Below, piece by piece: positions 34,892 through 45,207 of a DNA stretch of 64,000 nt. Both the position numbers and the translations under genes were made by a program. The DNA is taken from positions 248,001-312,000 of the forward strand of contig NZ_JAUEQY010000006.1 of the NCBI RefSeq assembly GCF_030406325.1, read 5' to 3'. The DNA comes from Actinomadura sp. DC4. GTDB lineage: Bacteria > Actinomycetota > Actinomycetes > Streptosporangiales > Streptosporangiaceae. The notes beneath the pieces are model-generated. The model saw only the letters and a program-made list of their open reading frames with translations, searched no databases and was not told where the DNA came from. Position 1 is the first letter of the stretch. Every line of letters begins with the position of its first letter.

Positions 34892-34913
34892 GGGCCGGGG
34901 GACGCCCCGGCCC
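34892..34913. terminator. Bidirectional terminator hairpin
   Basis: The arms GGGCCGGGG and CCCCGGCCC (9 bp, perfect) with a four-base loop lie between the convergent membrane protein and era genes. Confidence 0.8.
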
Positions 34914-34917
34914 CCGC

Positions 34918-35841
34918 TCACTCGTAGAAGCCGAGGCGGCGAAGCTGCTTCGGATCGCGCTGCCAGTCCTTGGCGACCTTGATCCGCAGGTCGAGGTAGA
35001 CCTTGGAGCCCAGCAGCGCCTCGATCTGCCGCCGGGCGCGCGTGCCGACGTCCTTCAGGCGCGCGCCCTTCGGACCGATGACGATGCCCTTCTGGCTCGG
35101 CCGCTCGACGAAGAGCCAGGCGTGCACGTCGATCAGGTCGTCGCGGCCCTCGCGGGCCTTCATCTCCTCCACGACCACCGCGATCGAGTGCGGCAGCTCG
35201 TCCCGTACGCCCTCCAGGGCCGCCTCGCGGATCAGCTCGCCGACCATCACCTGCTCGGGCTCGTCGGTCAGCTCGCCCTCCGGGTAGAGCGGCATGCCCT
35301 CGGGCAGCCGGTCGACCAGCACGTCGCCGACCACGTCGAGCTGGAATCCCGACTCCGCCGAGCACGGCACGACGTCGGCCCACTCGCCGAGCCGCGACAC
35401 CTTGAGGAGCTGCTGGGCGACCTGCTCGCGGCTCGCCAGGTCGGTCTTGGTCACCATCGCCACGACCGGTGTCCGCTTGACCTGGGCCAGCTCGGCGGCG
35501 ATGAACCGGTCGCCCGGCCCGACCTGTTCGTTCGCCGGCACGCAGAAGCCGATCACGTCGACCTCGGTGAGCGTGGAGCGCACCAGGCTGTCGAGCCGCT
35601 CGCCGAGCAGTGTGCGCGGCTTGTGCAGCCCCGGCGTGTCCACGATGATCAGCTGGGCGTCGGGCCGGTGGACGATGCCACGGATGGTGCGCCGGGTCGT
35701 CTGCGGCTTGCTGCTGGTGATCGCCACCTTGGTGCCGACGAGGGCGTTCATGAGCGTGGACTTGCCCACGTTGGGGCGCCCGATGAAACAGGCGAAACCC
35801 GACTTGAAACGCATGCCGGTCGATGTCTGGGGCGAGGTCAC
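34918..35841 (-). CDS. era: GTPase Era
   Basis: A 307-residue GTPase with KH domain. G1 GRPNVGKST (about 21-29), switch region PQTTRRTIRG, G3 DTPGLHKP, G4 TKTD and the C-terminal KH domain (VIGPKGARLKDVGTRARRQI) are clear. It binds the 3' end of 16S rRNA in small-subunit assembly. GTG 35841 gives a short basic lead; ATG 35814 is possible. It is part of the era/CNNM/ybeY/phoH cluster. Confidence 0.97.
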   Translation of the reverse strand: MTSPQTSTGMRFKSGFACFIGRPNVGKSTLMNALVGTKVAITSSKPQTTRRTIRGIVHRPDAQLIIVDTPGLHKPRTLLGERLDSLVRSTLTEVDVIGFCVPANEQVGPGDRFIAAELAQVKRTPVVAMVTKTDLASREQVAQQLLKVSRLGEWADVVPCSAESGFQLDVVGDVLVDRLPEGMPLYPEGELTDEPEQVMVGELIREAALEGVRDELPHSIAVVVEEMKAREGRDDLIDVHAWLFVERPSQKGIVIGPKGARLKDVGTRARRQIEALLGSKVYLDLRIKVAKDWQRDPKQLRRLGFYE

Positions 35842-35881
35842 ACCCTCGATTGTGGCGTACTCGCGGCGCTCATTGCGCCGG

Positions 35882-36211
35882 TCAGTCCCGGAGCACCGTA
35901 CGGAGTGAGCCGTCCGGGGCCGCCACGAGGACCGGCGCCTTGGGTCCGAGGTCGCGTACGGCGGCGATGTCGGGAGCGTCGGAGTCGGTCACCACCGCGG
36001 CGGCCTCCAGGTCCTGCGCGCCGCTGGAGACGGCCATCGCCACCGCCACCTGGAGCGCGGAAAGCCGCAGCGAGGGAAGCTCCACGGGACCGGCGGCGTA
36101 CGTGCGGCCGGTCTCGTCGCGCACCGCCGCCCCCTCGGCCGCACCCGCACGCGCGCGCGTGGACCGGGCCAGGGTAATGATCTTCAGGTCTTCGGCATCG
36201 AGATCGCTCAC
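35882..36211 (-). CDS. Cytidine deaminase-like protein without zinc ligands
   Basis: A 109-residue protein in the usual place between era and the CNNM/CBS gene. In actinomycetes this gene is often called cytidine deaminase because of weak fold similarity (EGAAVRDETGRTYAAGPVEL, LSALQVAVAMAVSSGA), but the sequence lacks the HAE and PCxxC motifs that bind catalytic zinc. It is therefore unlikely to deaminate cytidine. Conservation of its location suggests a role near ribosome maturation. Confidence 0.8.
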   Translation of the reverse strand: MSDLDAEDLKIITLARSTRARAGAAEGAAVRDETGRTYAAGPVELPSLRLSALQVAVAMAVSSGAQDLEAAAVVTDSDAPDIAAVRDLGPKAPVLVAAPDGSLRTVLRD

Positions 36212-36234
36212 GCCGCTCAGCGTAGTCGGCCGGG

Positions 36235-37548
36235 TCAGGCGTCGGCGTTCTCACGGTCCTCGGCCGGCTCGTCCTCCGGCTCGGGCTCGACGCGCTCGAC
36301 CAGGACCGTGCCGATCTTGTTGCGGCGCCCGGAGAGGTTCTCCGCGGTCAGCCGCAGGCCGGCCACGGTCGCCTGCGAGCCGGCGATCGGCACCCGGCCG
36401 AGCGCGTGGGCCAGCAGGCCGCCGACGGTCTCGACCTCGTCCACGTCGATCTCGACGTCGAACAGGTCGGCCAGGTCCTCGACCGGGAACCGCGCGGTGA
36501 TGCGGGCCCGCCCGTCGGCGAGCTGCTCGACCGGCGGCGCCTCCTGGTCGTACTCGTCGGTGATCTCGCCCACGATCTCCTCGAGGATGTCCTCGATCGT
36601 GACCAGACCCGCCGTGCCGCCGTACTCGTCGATGACCACGGCGCAGTGCGTCTGCCGCGCCTGCATCTCGCGCAGCAGCTCGTCGATGGGCTTACTGTCC
36701 GGCACGTACGTCGCCGGGCGCATGATCGACTCGACCCGCTCGACCGACTCGCCGTCGCGGTATTCGTGGCTGCGGCGCACGATGTCCTTGAGGTAGGCGA
36801 TGCCCACCACGTCGTCCTCGTTCTCCCCGACCACCGGAATGCGGGAGAACCCGCTGCGCAGGGCCAGCGACAGCGCCTGCCGCAGCGTCTTGTCACGCTC
36901 TATGAAGACCATGTCCGTACGCGGCACCATCACCTCGCGTACGAGGGTGTCGCCCAGCTCGAACACCGAGTGGATCATCTCGCGCTCGTCCGGCTGGATC
37001 AGCCGCCGCTGCTCGGCCAGGTCGACCAGGTCGCGCAGCTCCGCCTCGGAGGTGAACGGGCCCTCGCGGAAGCCCTTGCCGGGCGTCAGGGCGTTGCCGA
37101 GCAGGATGAGCAGCTTGGGCAGCGGGCCGAGCACGCGCGCCAGCGGGTGGATCAGCGCGGCGCCGACGAGCGCCACCCGGTCCACGTGCTGCCGGCCGAG
37201 CGTGCGCGGGCTGACGCCGACCGCGATGTAGCTCACCACGATCATCACCGCCGCCGCCGTGGCGTACGCCCGCCAGTTCTCCCCCAGCCAGGTCGTGCAC
37301 ACCGCCGCCACGATCACGGTGGCGGCCAGCTCGCAGCTCACCCGCAGCAGGAGCACGAGGTTGAGGTAGCGCGGCGGATCGGCGACGACCTCGGCGAGCA
37401 TGCGCGCCCGCCGGCCGTCGTCGCGTACGAGCTCCTCGACCCGGACGCGGGAGATCCGGGCCAGCGCCGTCTCGGCACTCGCGAACAGGCCCGCCACCGC
37501 CACCAGCGCGGCGGCGAGGATCACCAGCCAGATCATCACCGCGGTCAT
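36235..37548 (-). CDS. CNNM/CBS-domain (HlyC/CorC) transporter family protein
   Basis: A 437-residue protein. Residues 1-about 185 are the CNNM (DUF21) membrane domain with three or four helices ([20 protein letters not shown]); residues about 205-325 are two CBS domains ([33 protein letters not shown]); residues 340-425 are the CorC_HlyC domain. These proteins are implicated in magnesium or divalent cation handling at the membrane. The start overlaps the ybeY stop (ATGA). Confidence 0.93.
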   Translation of the reverse strand: MTAVMIWLVILAAALVAVAGLFASAETALARISRVRVEELVRDDGRRARMLAEVVADPPRYLNLVLLLRVSCELAATVIVAAVCTTWLGENWRAYATAAAVMIVVSYIAVGVSPRTLGRQHVDRVALVGAALIHPLARVLGPLPKLLILLGNALTPGKGFREGPFTSEAELRDLVDLAEQRRLIQPDEREMIHSVFELGDTLVREVMVPRTDMVFIERDKTLRQALSLALRSGFSRIPVVGENEDDVVGIAYLKDIVRRSHEYRDGESVERVESIMRPATYVPDSKPIDELLREMQARQTHCAVVIDEYGGTAGLVTIEDILEEIVGEITDEYDQEAPPVEQLADGRARITARFPVEDLADLFDVEIDVDEVETVGGLLAHALGRVPIAGSQATVAGLRLTAENLSGRRNKIGTVLVERVEPEPEDEPAEDRENADA

Positions 37549-38027
37549 GAGGAGGGCTGCGCGCGGACTTCACGCCACGAGGCGAGCAGCTCCGCCTGCA
37601 GGCCGAACATCTCCTTGTGCTCCTCGGGCTCGGCATGGTCGTAGCCGAGCAGGTGGAGGATGCCGTGCGTGCACAGCAGGTGCAGCTCGTCCTCGGCGCT
37701 GTGGCCGGCCTTGGCCGCCTGCTTGCCCGCGATGACCGGGCAGAGCACCACGTCGCCGAGCAGCGCCGGGTCGACCGGCGCGTCCTCGGTGCCGCCGGAC
37801 ACGTGGCCGGGCCGCAGCTCGTCCATCGGGAAGGCGAGCACGTCGGTCGGGCCCGGCTCGCCCATCCACTTCTCGTGCAGCTCCGTCATGGCCGCCTCGT
37901 CGACGAGCACGATGGACAGCTCCGCGAGCGGGTGAACGCTCATCCGGTCGAGCACGTGCGTGGCAAGGGTGGACAGCGTCGCCTCGTCGACGACGTCGCC
38001 GGACTCGTTGAGCACCTCGACGCTCAT
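37545..38027 (-). CDS. ybeY: Endoribonuclease YbeY
   Basis: A 160-residue metalloprotein. The zinc motif [11 protein letters not shown] is present, preceded by [11 protein letters not shown] and [11 protein letters not shown]. YbeY takes part in 16S rRNA 3' processing and rRNA quality control. ATG 38027 is the natural start, 8 bp after the phoH stop. Operon order phoH-ybeY-CNNM is the usual one. Confidence 0.96.
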   Translation of the reverse strand: MSVEVLNESGDVVDEATLSTLATHVLDRMSVHPLAELSIVLVDEAAMTELHEKWMGEPGPTDVLAFPMDELRPGHVSGGTEDAPVDPALLGDVVLCPVIAGKQAAKAGHSAEDELHLLCTHGILHLLGYDHAEPEEHKEMFGLQAELLASWREVRAQPSS

Positions 38028-38034
38028 CGCTCGA

Positions 38035-40164
38035 TCACCGCCCCCGCTTGCGTGAGCCACGCCCGGCGCCGTTCTGCTTCAGCTCCTGCGGCTGGTTTTG
38101 CAGGTCGTGCCGGTTGTAGGCGTCGACGATCTGCCCGACCAGCTTGTGGCGTACGACGTCCTTACTGGTCAGCGTACGGAAGCTGATGTCGTCGAGACCG
38201 TCCAGGATGTCCTGGACGACCCGGAGTCCGCTCTGCTGCCCGGACGGCAGGTCGACCTGCGTGACGTCACCGGTGACCACGACCTTGGACCCGAACCCGA
38301 GCCGGGTGAGGAACATCTTCATCTGCTCGGGCGAGGTGTTCTGCGCCTCGTCCAAGATGATGAAGGAGTCGTTCAGCGTGTTGTGGGTCAGCAGGTGATC
38401 CTGCGTGACGTACAGCGAGTCCTCGGCCGCCACCTGGATGCAGACGCACTCCTCGCGGCCCGCGGGTTCGATCGAGTCGATGAAACGCATCGGCCGCCCG
38501 CCGCCTCCGGCCGCCGCGTGGTACTTGTCACGCTTGCGGGTGAGGCGGAAGGGCTCGACGCCTTCCGGGAGCCGGATGTCGACGACGTGGGCGTCGCGCT
38601 TGAAGCCTGCGAGCGCGCTTCCCTGCTCGCGGCCCTCGGCGAGGCGACGTCGCGTGTAGGCGACCCCGCCCAGCGACTGAACCAGCGCGATGACGTCGTC
38701 GCGGAGCAGAATCGACGTCGTCGTGAACTGGACGCGGCAGGTGCGGTCCGTCTGGGTGACCGGCCCGCCGTCGGAGTCCAGGAGACCCTGGAGCACGGCG
38801 AGCCTGACCTCGGCGGAGTTGTGGAGATAGACGTCCGGCACGAACTTCGACGCCGACCTCGTACCGCACAGCCCGAGCTCGCGAGCGGCCGCGGTGACGG
38901 GGTTCGCGATGATGATGACCTGGCCGGGTTCGGTCACGCGGTTCAGCACGTAGTCGACACCGCCCTTGTGGCGGACCTTGACTCCGGGCAGGAACTCGCC
39001 CAGTGCGGCGGCGAGTTCGGGGTCCTCCGTCGCGAAGGACGGTGTCGTGGAGCCGGTCAGGCAGCCGTCGCCCAGCAGCAGGCCCAGCGCGTACGGGTCC
39101 AGGGGGACCTCGCGCTCGGGCAGGCACACCGGGGCGCTGAGCAGCGGCAGCTCGTAACGCCGTGCGTGCGCCGTGCGCAGGTTGCCGATCATCTCCTGGG
39201 TCTCCAGGACCCGCCATGGCTTGTCGCGGCGCTTGTCCGCGACGGTCCGGACGGTCCACAGGTGCTCGCCGCAGCAGAGGGTCCACGCCCCGTCCTGGGC
39301 GGTGACGCGGTAGATGTCCTTCTCGCCCTGCGGATAGACGCCGAGGACCGGGGTCGGCTCACCGTTCGAACCGATGACCAGATCACCGACCCGAAGGTCT
39401 CCGATGGGGCGCCAGCCGTCCGGCGTGAGGACCTTCGTGAACACAGGTTGAGCGCGGCCCCTCATGTATGCCAGGGGTGCGACCTCGATCGTGCCGGCGG
39501 CCATGAGGCGCGGGATCGAGTCGGGGTCGATCATGTCGTGCAGCGCGTCGTACAGGGGCCGGAGGTAGGGGTCGATCTTCTCGTAGAGCGTGCCGGGCAG
39601 GAAGCCCAGGCGTTCGCCCGCCTCGACGGCCGGCCGGGTCAAGATGATCCGGTTGACCTCCTTGGCCTGCAGCGCCTTCACGGCCTTGGCCATCGCGAGG
39701 TAGGTCTTGCCGGTACCCGCCGGGCCGATCGCGAAGACGATCGTGTGCTTGTCGATGGCGTCGACGTAGTGCTTCTGGTTGATCGTCTTGGGGCGGATCG
39801 TGCGGCCGCGCGAGGAGAGGATGTCGAGCGTCAGCACCTCGGCGGGCCGCTCGGTGGTCTCCGCGCGGAGCATCGCCACGCTGCGCTCGATCACGTCGGG
39901 AGCCAGCGGCGTGCCGGTCTTCAGCAGGTCGAGCAGCTCCTCGAAGAGCTTGGCGACGAGCGCGGTCTCCTCGGCAGGGCCGGTGATCGTGATCTCGTTG
40001 CCACGGACGTGGACGTCGCTGGCGAAGGTCCGCTCGACCACGTCGAGAAGCTCGTCGCGTGAGCCGAGAAGGGCGACCATCGAGTGGTCGTCCGGAATCA
40101 CGATCTTTACTTGCGTGCGCGCGCTGTCCGGTGCGGCGTCAGCGGTATGTGTTGAATCGGCCAT
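38035..40164 (-). CDS. phoH: PhoH-family ATPase interrupted by an intein
   Basis: The precursor has 709 residues. The extein halves (1-237 and 596-709) rejoin to a normal 351-residue PhoH: Walker A GPAGTGKT (147-154), [16 protein letters not shown], and, after the insertion, [16 protein letters not shown] (Walker B) and [12 protein letters not shown]. The 358-residue intein sits between YMRGR and TLNDSF, the strictly conserved ATPase core. ATG 40164 gives the usual length. PhoH probably acts as an RNA helicase/nuclease-linked ATPase with YbeY. Confidence 0.95.
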   Translation of the reverse strand: MADSTHTADAAPDSARTQVKIVIPDDHSMVALLGSRDELLDVVERTFASDVHVRGNEITITGPAEETALVAKLFEELLDLLKTGTPLAPDVIERSVAMLRAETTERPAEVLTLDILSSRGRTIRPKTINQKHYVDAIDKHTIVFAIGPAGTGKTYLAMAKAVKALQAKEVNRIILTRPAVEAGERLGFLPGTLYEKIDPYLRPLYDALHDMIDPDSIPRLMAAGTIEVAPLAYMRGRAQPVFTKVLTPDGWRPIGDLRVGDLVIGSNGEPTPVLGVYPQGEKDIYRVTAQDGAWTLCCGEHLWTVRTVADKRRDKPWRVLETQEMIGNLRTAHARRYELPLLSAPVCLPEREVPLDPYALGLLLGDGCLTGSTTPSFATEDPELAAALGEFLPGVKVRHKGGVDYVLNRVTEPGQVIIIANPVTAAARELGLCGTRSASKFVPDVYLHNSAEVRLAVLQGLLDSDGGPVTQTDRTCRVQFTTTSILLRDDVIALVQSLGGVAYTRRRLAEGREQGSALAGFKRDAHVVDIRLPEGVEPFRLTRKRDKYHAAAGGGGRPMRFIDSIEPAGREECVCIQVAAEDSLYVTQDHLLTHNTLNDSFIILDEAQNTSPEQMKMFLTRLGFGSKVVVTGDVTQVDLPSGQQSGLRVVQDILDGLDDISFRTLTSKDVVRHKLVGQIVDAYNRHDLQNQPQELKQNGAGRGSRKRGR
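38380..39453 (-). other. Intein in PhoH, class 3 type with LAGLIDADG endonuclease
   Basis: The element of 358 residues begins at Ala ([14 protein letters not shown]), not Cys or Ser, and is followed by Thr as +1 residue. It has the class 3 triplet: Trp in EHLWTV (block B), Cys in VCIQV (block F) and Thr in LLTHN (block G). The homing endonuclease blocks are LGLLLGDG (block C) and LLDSDGG (block E), both with their acidic residues. A Gly-rich linker (AAAGGGGRP) precedes block F. All parts look intact, so splicing and homing are plausible. Confidence 0.93.
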
Positions 40165-40281
40165 AGCCCGGCCTTGCGGCCTCTTCGTCCCTGCCTTCCG
40201 GTCACGTTCGGTCTTCGGGTCCATGCTACCGGCCGGGACCAATCATTTTCGGCTCGCTCACAAGTCACTCACCAGCGGAAA

Positions 40282-40632
40282 TCATCCGGGCGGCCAGTTG
40301 AGGCCGCGCCCGCCGAGCACGTGGGCGTGCACGTGGAAGACGGTCTGGCCCGCGCCGGGACCCGTGTTGAACACCATGCGGTATCCGGACTCGGCGACGC
40401 CGTCGCCGGCCGCGACCTCGTGCGCCTCGCGGACCAGCTCGGCGAGCAGGTCGCCGTCCGCGGCGGCCAGCTCGGCCACGGTCGCGTGATGGTCCTTGGG
40501 GATCACCAGGACGTGCGTGGGCGCCTGCGGGTTGATGTCGCGGAACGCCAGCGTGCGGGCGGACTCACGGACCACGGTAGCGGGCACGTCACCGGACACG
40601 ATCTTGCAGAACAAGCAGTCGTGTTCTGTCAC
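40282..40632 (-). CDS. HIT-family nucleotide hydrolase
   Basis: A 116-residue protein. It begins HDCLFCKIVSGDVPATVV and has the histidine triad in HVHAHVLGG. Members hydrolyse AMP-linked nucleoside phosphoramidates. GTG 40632 follows a strong GAGGAGGG; the longer frame to 40653 does not. It lies upstream of phoH on the same strand and may be co-transcribed. Confidence 0.94.
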   Translation of the reverse strand: MTEHDCLFCKIVSGDVPATVVRESARTLAFRDINPQAPTHVLVIPKDHHATVAELAAADGDLLAELVREAHEVAAGDGVAESGYRMVFNTGPGAGQTVFHVHAHVLGGRGLNWPPG

Positions 40633-40881
40633 TGAGCCCTCCTCATGCCCCAATGGTCAGCGCATGTTATCGCGGTCCGGGGGCGCTCCCGGGTGCGCTC
40701 GTCTGCGAATCGTTACGACCGGTCGGCTCGGCGGCCGCCAATAACCGTCTTCCTCTGGTTAGGGTTGCTACGCGAACCCCCGGCGCTCGGGCCCCCAGCC
40801 TCCAATCCCCTAGCCGCCCGAAACCGGACAAATTTCGCATGAACTTGCAGATCCGGTGTGCCGTCCGAACAGAGAAGGCAC

Positions 40882-41508
40882 ATGGCGGTCGCACTGATGG
40901 GCGGGAAAAGGCGAGACAGAGGTATGCCCTTTCGTAAACCTCACAGCGAGGGCGCGCGTCCCACTGATGTGACCGAAGCCCTCGTAGCCAGGAGCACAGC
41001 AGGAGCCGTGGCGGTCGCCTGGGATGCAGATCAGGCGGTTACCGCGCTCTACAGCGCGCAATATCGCTCGCTGGTACGCCTCGCGACGCTGCTCGTCCGC
41101 GACGTCGCGACGGCGGAAGAAGTGGTTCAGGACGCGTTCGTCGCCATGCACGGGGCCTGGCGGCGCCTTCGCGAGCCGGATAAGGCACTGTCATATCTTC
41201 GACAGTCCGTGGTCAACCGGTCACGATCAGTATTGCGGCACCGTGCCGTCGTGGAGAAATATGCTCCCAAGGGGCTTCCCGACGCACCGAGCGCGGAAAA
41301 CGGCGCGATCGTGGAGCTCGAGCGCTCCGCCGTCGTCAAGGCGCTCAGCGCGCTGCCCAACCGGCAGCGCGAAGCACTGGTGCTCCGCTATTACGGTGAT
41401 TTGTCCGAGGCGGAGATCGCCCGATCCATGGGCATCAGCCGGGGGGCCGTCAAGAGCCACACCGCGCGCGGTATGGCCGCGCTACGCAGCGTCCTGGAGC
41501 AGCAGTAA
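40882..41508 (+). CDS. ECF RNA polymerase sigma factor (SigE/SigM-like)
   Basis: A 208-residue sigma factor. After about 40 variable residues, region 2 reads YRSLVRLATLLVRDVATAEE, VVQDAFVAMHGAWRRL and region 4 has LPNRQREALVLRYYGDLSEA, EIARSMGISRGAVKSHTARG. ATG 40882 has AGAAGG before it; GTG 40858 is also in frame. The stop overlaps the start of the membrane protein gene (TAATG), which is the likely anti-sigma or regulatory partner. The 249-bp region upstream, back to the HIT gene, has no other gene. Confidence 0.9.
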   Translation: MAVALMGGKRRDRGMPFRKPHSEGARPTDVTEALVARSTAGAVAVAWDADQAVTALYSAQYRSLVRLATLLVRDVATAEEVVQDAFVAMHGAWRRLREPDKALSYLRQSVVNRSRSVLRHRAVVEKYAPKGLPDAPSAENGAIVELERSAVVKALSALPNRQREALVLRYYGDLSEAEIARSMGISRGAVKSHTARGMAALRSVLEQQ

Positions 41509-42152
41509 TGACCCAACCCTTCGACGACGAGCACGGCGACCGTCTTCGCCGTGCCCTTCACGCGGAAGCGGAAGCGGTCACGCCCTCTGCGGAGGGACTT
41601 GAACGGATCCGCTCCAAGATCAACAAAAAGCACGAACGGCGTTTCGGCTTCTTCTCCTACTCGACCCCGTGGCTGCGCCCTTTTGCGGCGGTGGCCGCCG
41701 CTCTCGCCGTCTGTGTCGTCACCGTCTCGGTCACCCCGGCCCTCGCGAACTTCGTCCAGACCGGCCACTTCAGCCCCGACGCGGGCGGCGACGGCGACAA
41801 CTCCTCGACGAAGGACGGCCGTTCCCAGGGCGAAATCGTGCCCGGCGGTTCCACGACTCCGGCGCCGAGCGGCTCCCCGAGTCCGACGGCCATCCATCCG
41901 ACCAACACCGGCAAGCACGTCGTCAACGGCACCACCTGCCCGCCGGGTGAGAGAACCGTCACCCCGCCGGTCTCCCCGTCCAGCGACGCGGCCACGCCCC
42001 AGGTCACCTGCCAGGCCCCTCCGGGCGGCGACACGACACCGCCGACGTCCACCGACGGCCCGCCGACGCAACCGCCGACCTCACCTCCGGACGCGCCGCC
42101 GAGCAACAACCCCACCTCAGAGGCGGCCCCGGACCCCAACCTCTCCCCCTGA
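41508..42152 (+). CDS. Single-pass membrane protein, likely sigma-factor partner
   Basis: A 214-residue protein. An N-terminal cytoplasmic part of about 50 residues (DDEHGDRLRRALHAEAEAVT, IRSKINKKHERRF), one transmembrane helix at about 58-80 (FAAVAAALAVCVVTVSV) and an extracytoplasmic Pro/Ser/Thr-rich tail with two cysteines (TTCPPGE, VTCQAPP). The topology and the coupling to the ECF gene fit an anti-sigma factor, but the short cytoplasmic part has no recognised zinc-binding domain. Confidence 0.8.
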   Translation: MTQPFDDEHGDRLRRALHAEAEAVTPSAEGLERIRSKINKKHERRFGFFSYSTPWLRPFAAVAAALAVCVVTVSVTPALANFVQTGHFSPDAGGDGDNSSTKDGRSQGEIVPGGSTTPAPSGSPSPTAIHPTNTGKHVVNGTTCPPGERTVTPPVSPSSDAATPQVTCQAPPGGDTTPPTSTDGPPTQPPTSPPDAPPSNNPTSEAAPDPNLSP

Positions 42153-42182
42153 GGTAGAGCGCGCGCCGCGTCCGTACCCGCG

Positions 42183-42914
42183 TTACCAGCGGCCGGTACG
42201 GCTGAGGAGTACGGACGTGGCGGCGACGCCGGCCGTGGACGTGCGCAGGACGGTCGGGCCCAGGAGCACCGGGACGCCGCCCGCGTCCTGGAACATCGTG
42301 AGCTCGTCCTCCGTCAGACCGCCCTCAGGACCGACCACCACCACGATTTCGCCCTTCTCGGGCACGCTCACGGCACTCAGCGGCCGTTCCGCCTCCTCAT
42401 GCAGGATCACGGCCAGCGTCGCCCTCGCGACTCTCTCCGCCGCCTCCGGGGTACCCGCCAGCTCCGCGACCTCCGGCAGCCACGCGCGCCGGGACTGCTT
42501 GGCCGCCTCGCGCGCGGTGCCCCGCCAGCGGTTCAGCGCCTTGGCCCGGCGCTCCGGGCGCCACTGCGTGACGCAGCGCGCCGCCGCCCACGGGACGACC
42601 TCGTCCACGCCGACCTCGGTCATCGTCTCGACCGCGAGCTCGCCGCGGTCGCCCTTCGGCAGGGCCTGGACCACCACGACGCGCGGCGACGGCGCGGGGA
42701 CACGCGTACGTGACACGGCCTCGAGCCACAGGCTGTCCCGGCCCGCCGAGGTGACCAGGCACTCGACCACGAGCCCGGCCCCGTCCGTCAGGTCGGCGCG
42801 CTCCCCCGGCCGCAGCCGGCGTACGGCCGCGGCGTGGCGGCCCTCCGCGCCCTCCAGCAGGATCGCGTCCGAGGAGAGCCGATCACTCGCGCACAGGAAG
42901 ACCGGAGGGCTCAC
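42183..42914 (-). CDS. rsmE: 16S rRNA (uracil(1498)-N(3))-methyltransferase
   Basis: A 243-residue SPOUT methyltransferase. An N-terminal PUA-like part (VFLCASDRL, EGRHAAAVRRLRPGE) is followed by the knot: VVVVGPEGGLTEDEL and LGPTVLRTSTAGVAA, the hallmark of RsmE. It methylates U1498 of 16S rRNA with SAM. GTG 42914 directly adjoins the dnaJ stop, so hrcA-dnaJ-rsmE form one operon. Confidence 0.96.
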   Translation of the reverse strand: MSPPVFLCASDRLSSDAILLEGAEGRHAAAVRRLRPGERADLTDGAGLVVECLVTSAGRDSLWLEAVSRTRVPAPSPRVVVVQALPKGDRGELAVETMTEVGVDEVVPWAAARCVTQWRPERRAKALNRWRGTAREAAKQSRRAWLPEVAELAGTPEAAERVARATLAVILHEEAERPLSAVSVPEKGEIVVVVGPEGGLTEDELTMFQDAGGVPVLLGPTVLRTSTAGVAATSVLLSRTGRW

Positions 42915-44048
42915 TCAGCGGCCGTTGAACGCGTCGCGCAGCCGGGAAAAAAAGCCCTGCTGACCCGGCGTGAACTTGCCCGGCGGGCGCTCCTCACCGC
43001 GCAGGACCGACAGCTGGCGCAGCAGCCCCTCCTGCTCCTCGTCCAGCTTGGTCGGCGTCTCGATGTTCACGTGGATCATCAGGTCGCCGCGGCCGGTCTC
43101 GTTGAGGTGCTTGACGCCGCGCCCGTACATCGGGATCTGCTGGCCCGACTGGGTGCCGGGCCGGATGTCGATCTCCTCCGGCCCGTCGAGCGTCTCGACC
43201 GTCAGCGACGTGCCGAGGGCCGCCGCCGTCATCGGGACCTGGACCGTGCAGTGCAGGTCGTCGCCCTGGCGTTCGTAGATCGCGTGAGGGCGCTCGACGA
43301 TCTCGAGGAACAGGTCGCCGGGCGGGCCTCCGCCAGGGCCGACCTCGCCCTCGCCGGCGAGCTGGATGTGCGTGCCGTTCTCGACGCCCGCGGGGATGCG
43401 GACCTTGATCGTACGGCGGGTGCGGACCCGGCCGTCGCCGGAGCACTCGGTGCAGGGCGTACGGATGACGCTGCCGTAGCCGCCGCACTGCGGGCAGGCG
43501 CGTGAGGTCATGACCTGGCCGAGGAAGGACCGGGTGACCTGCTGCACCTCGCCGCGGCCGTGGCACATGTCGCAGTTCTCCGGCTGGGTGCCCGGCGCGG
43601 TGCCGGTACCGGTGCAGTTGGTGCAGACGACCGCGGTGTCGACGGTCAGCTCGCGCGTCGTGCCGAAGGCGGTCTCGGACAGGTCGAGCTCGACGCGGAT
43701 CGTGCCGTTGCGGCCGCGCCGGGCGCGGGTGCGCGGGCCCCGCTGGCCCTGCGTGCCGAAGAAGGCGTCCATGATGTCGCTGAACGGGAAGCCCGCCCCG
43801 AACCCGCCGGCGCCCGCGGCCCCCGCCCCGGACGCGAAGGGGTCCGCGCCCAGGTCGTACATCTCGCGCTTCTTGGGGTCGGAGAGCACCTCGTACGCCT
43901 GGGTGATCTCCTTGAACCGGTCCTGGGTCTCAGGGTCGGGGTTGACGTCCGGATGGAGTTCGCGGGCGAGCCGGCGATAAGCCTTCTTGATCTCGTCCGC
44001 ACCCGCGTCACGGCGGACCCCGAGGGTCGCGTAGTAGTCGTTCGCCAC
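42915..44048 (-). CDS. dnaJ: Chaperone DnaJ
   Basis: A 377-residue class I J-protein. The J domain has HPD at 32-34, the Gly/Phe linker follows ([16 protein letters not shown]), four CxxCxGxG zinc repeats are present ([32 protein letters not shown]), then the substrate-binding C-terminal domains. It is a DnaK co-chaperone. GTG 44048 follows the hrcA stop without a gap. Expected control is through HrcA/CIRCE. Confidence 0.97.
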   Translation of the reverse strand: MANDYYATLGVRRDAGADEIKKAYRRLARELHPDVNPDPETQDRFKEITQAYEVLSDPKKREMYDLGADPFASGAGAAGAGGFGAGFPFSDIMDAFFGTQGQRGPRTRARRGRNGTIRVELDLSETAFGTTRELTVDTAVVCTNCTGTGTAPGTQPENCDMCHGRGEVQQVTRSFLGQVMTSRACPQCGGYGSVIRTPCTECSGDGRVRTRRTIKVRIPAGVENGTHIQLAGEGEVGPGGGPPGDLFLEIVERPHAIYERQGDDLHCTVQVPMTAAALGTSLTVETLDGPEEIDIRPGTQSGQQIPMYGRGVKHLNETGRGDLMIHVNIETPTKLDEEQEGLLRQLSVLRGEERPPGKFTPGQQGFFSRLRDAFNGR

Positions 44049-45062
44049 TTACGACCCCGCCAGAATCTGACCGACGTAACGTGCCACTGCCCGTACCGCT
44101 CCCATCGTGCCGGGGTAGTCCATCCGCGTCGGGCCGAGCACGCCGAGCCGGGCCACGGCCTGGTCGCCGGCACCGTATCCGGTGGCGACCACGGAGGTCG
44201 TGAAAAGGCTCTCGTGGGGGTTTTCGGTGCCGATCCGCACGGTGAGACTCGTGGGATCGGTCACCTCACCGAGCAGGCGCATAAGGACGACCTGTTCTTC
44301 CAACGCCTCCAGCACGTCGCGGAGGCTCTGGGACAAGTCGGCGCGGGCGAGGTTCGCCGCGCCGGCGATGACGATCTTTTCTTCGTGTTTCTCGATCAGC
44401 GTCTCGAGCAGCACCGAAAGGACGGTCGCGGCGAGCGGGCGCTCGTCGGGCGACACGCGTTCGGGCACCTCGGCGACGACGCCGGGAACGTCTGTGAGCC
44501 AGCACCCGTCGAGGTGGGCGTTGAGCAGTGCCCGGAGATGGGCGATGGAGTCCTCCGAGACGCCCTCGGGCATCTCGATGGCCCGCTGCTCGACCCGGCC
44601 CGTGTTGGTGATGATCACCAGCAGGAGGCGCTCGGGGGCGATCGGCACGAGCTCGACGTGGCGTACCGCCGACCGCGTGAGCGAGGGGTACTGCACGACG
44701 GCGACCTGCCGGGTCAGCTGCGCGAGCAGCCGGACCGTACGGGTCACGACGTCGTCGAGGTCGTAGGCGTTCGCCAGGAACGTCTCGATCGCGCGCCGCT
44801 CCGCGGAGGACAGCGGCTTGATCGTCGACAGCCGGTCGACGAAAAGGCGGTAGCCCTTGTCGGTCGGCACGCGGCCGGCACTCGTGTGCGGCTGGGCGAT
44901 GTAGCCCTGCTCTTCGAGCACGGCCATGTCGTTGCGGATCGTGGCCGGTGAGACGCCGAGGTTGTGCCGGTCGGCCAGCGCCTTGGAGCCCACGGGTTCG
45001 TTGGTGGACACGTAGTCCTCAACGATTGCCCGGAGCACCGCGAGTTTCCGATCGTCGAGCAC
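44049..45062 (-). CDS. hrcA: Heat-inducible transcription repressor HrcA
   Basis: A 337-residue repressor. The winged helix is [40 protein letters not shown]; the central HrcA domain follows ([19 protein letters not shown]). GTG 45062 is preceded by GGAGGTGA, so the longer upstream frame is spurious. A CIRCE element stands 26 bp upstream; HrcA binds it and thus represses hrcA-dnaJ-rsmE until heat shock. Confidence 0.97.
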   Translation of the reverse strand: MLDDRKLAVLRAIVEDYVSTNEPVGSKALADRHNLGVSPATIRNDMAVLEEQGYIAQPHTSAGRVPTDKGYRLFVDRLSTIKPLSSAERRAIETFLANAYDLDDVVTRTVRLLAQLTRQVAVVQYPSLTRSAVRHVELVPIAPERLLLVIITNTGRVEQRAIEMPEGVSEDSIAHLRALLNAHLDGCWLTDVPGVVAEVPERVSPDERPLAATVLSVLLETLIEKHEEKIVIAGAANLARADLSQSLRDVLEALEEQVVLMRLLGEVTDPTSLTVRIGTENPHESLFTTSVVATGYGAGDQAVARLGVLGPTRMDYPGTMGAVRAVARYVGQILAGS

Positions 45063-45087
45063 GCACTCACCTCCCAGGGTCCGAGCC

Positions 45088-45112
45088 TGGCACTCAGCGT
45101 TCTTGAGTGCCA
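45088..45112. promoter_or_regulatory. CIRCE element (HrcA operator)
   Basis: TGGCACTC (45088-45095), nine spacer bases, and GAGTGCCA (45105-45112) match the CIRCE consensus core GCACTC-N9-GAGTGC with full symmetry, directly in front of hrcA. Confidence 0.95.
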
Positions 45113-45207
45113 AGTGTAGGCCGATCGGCGACCGAAGCGGCGTGTCGGCGAGAACAGCCCGCCAGCAGAACCTCACACGACCTGGCGCGACCCGCCCAAG
45201 GTGCCCG

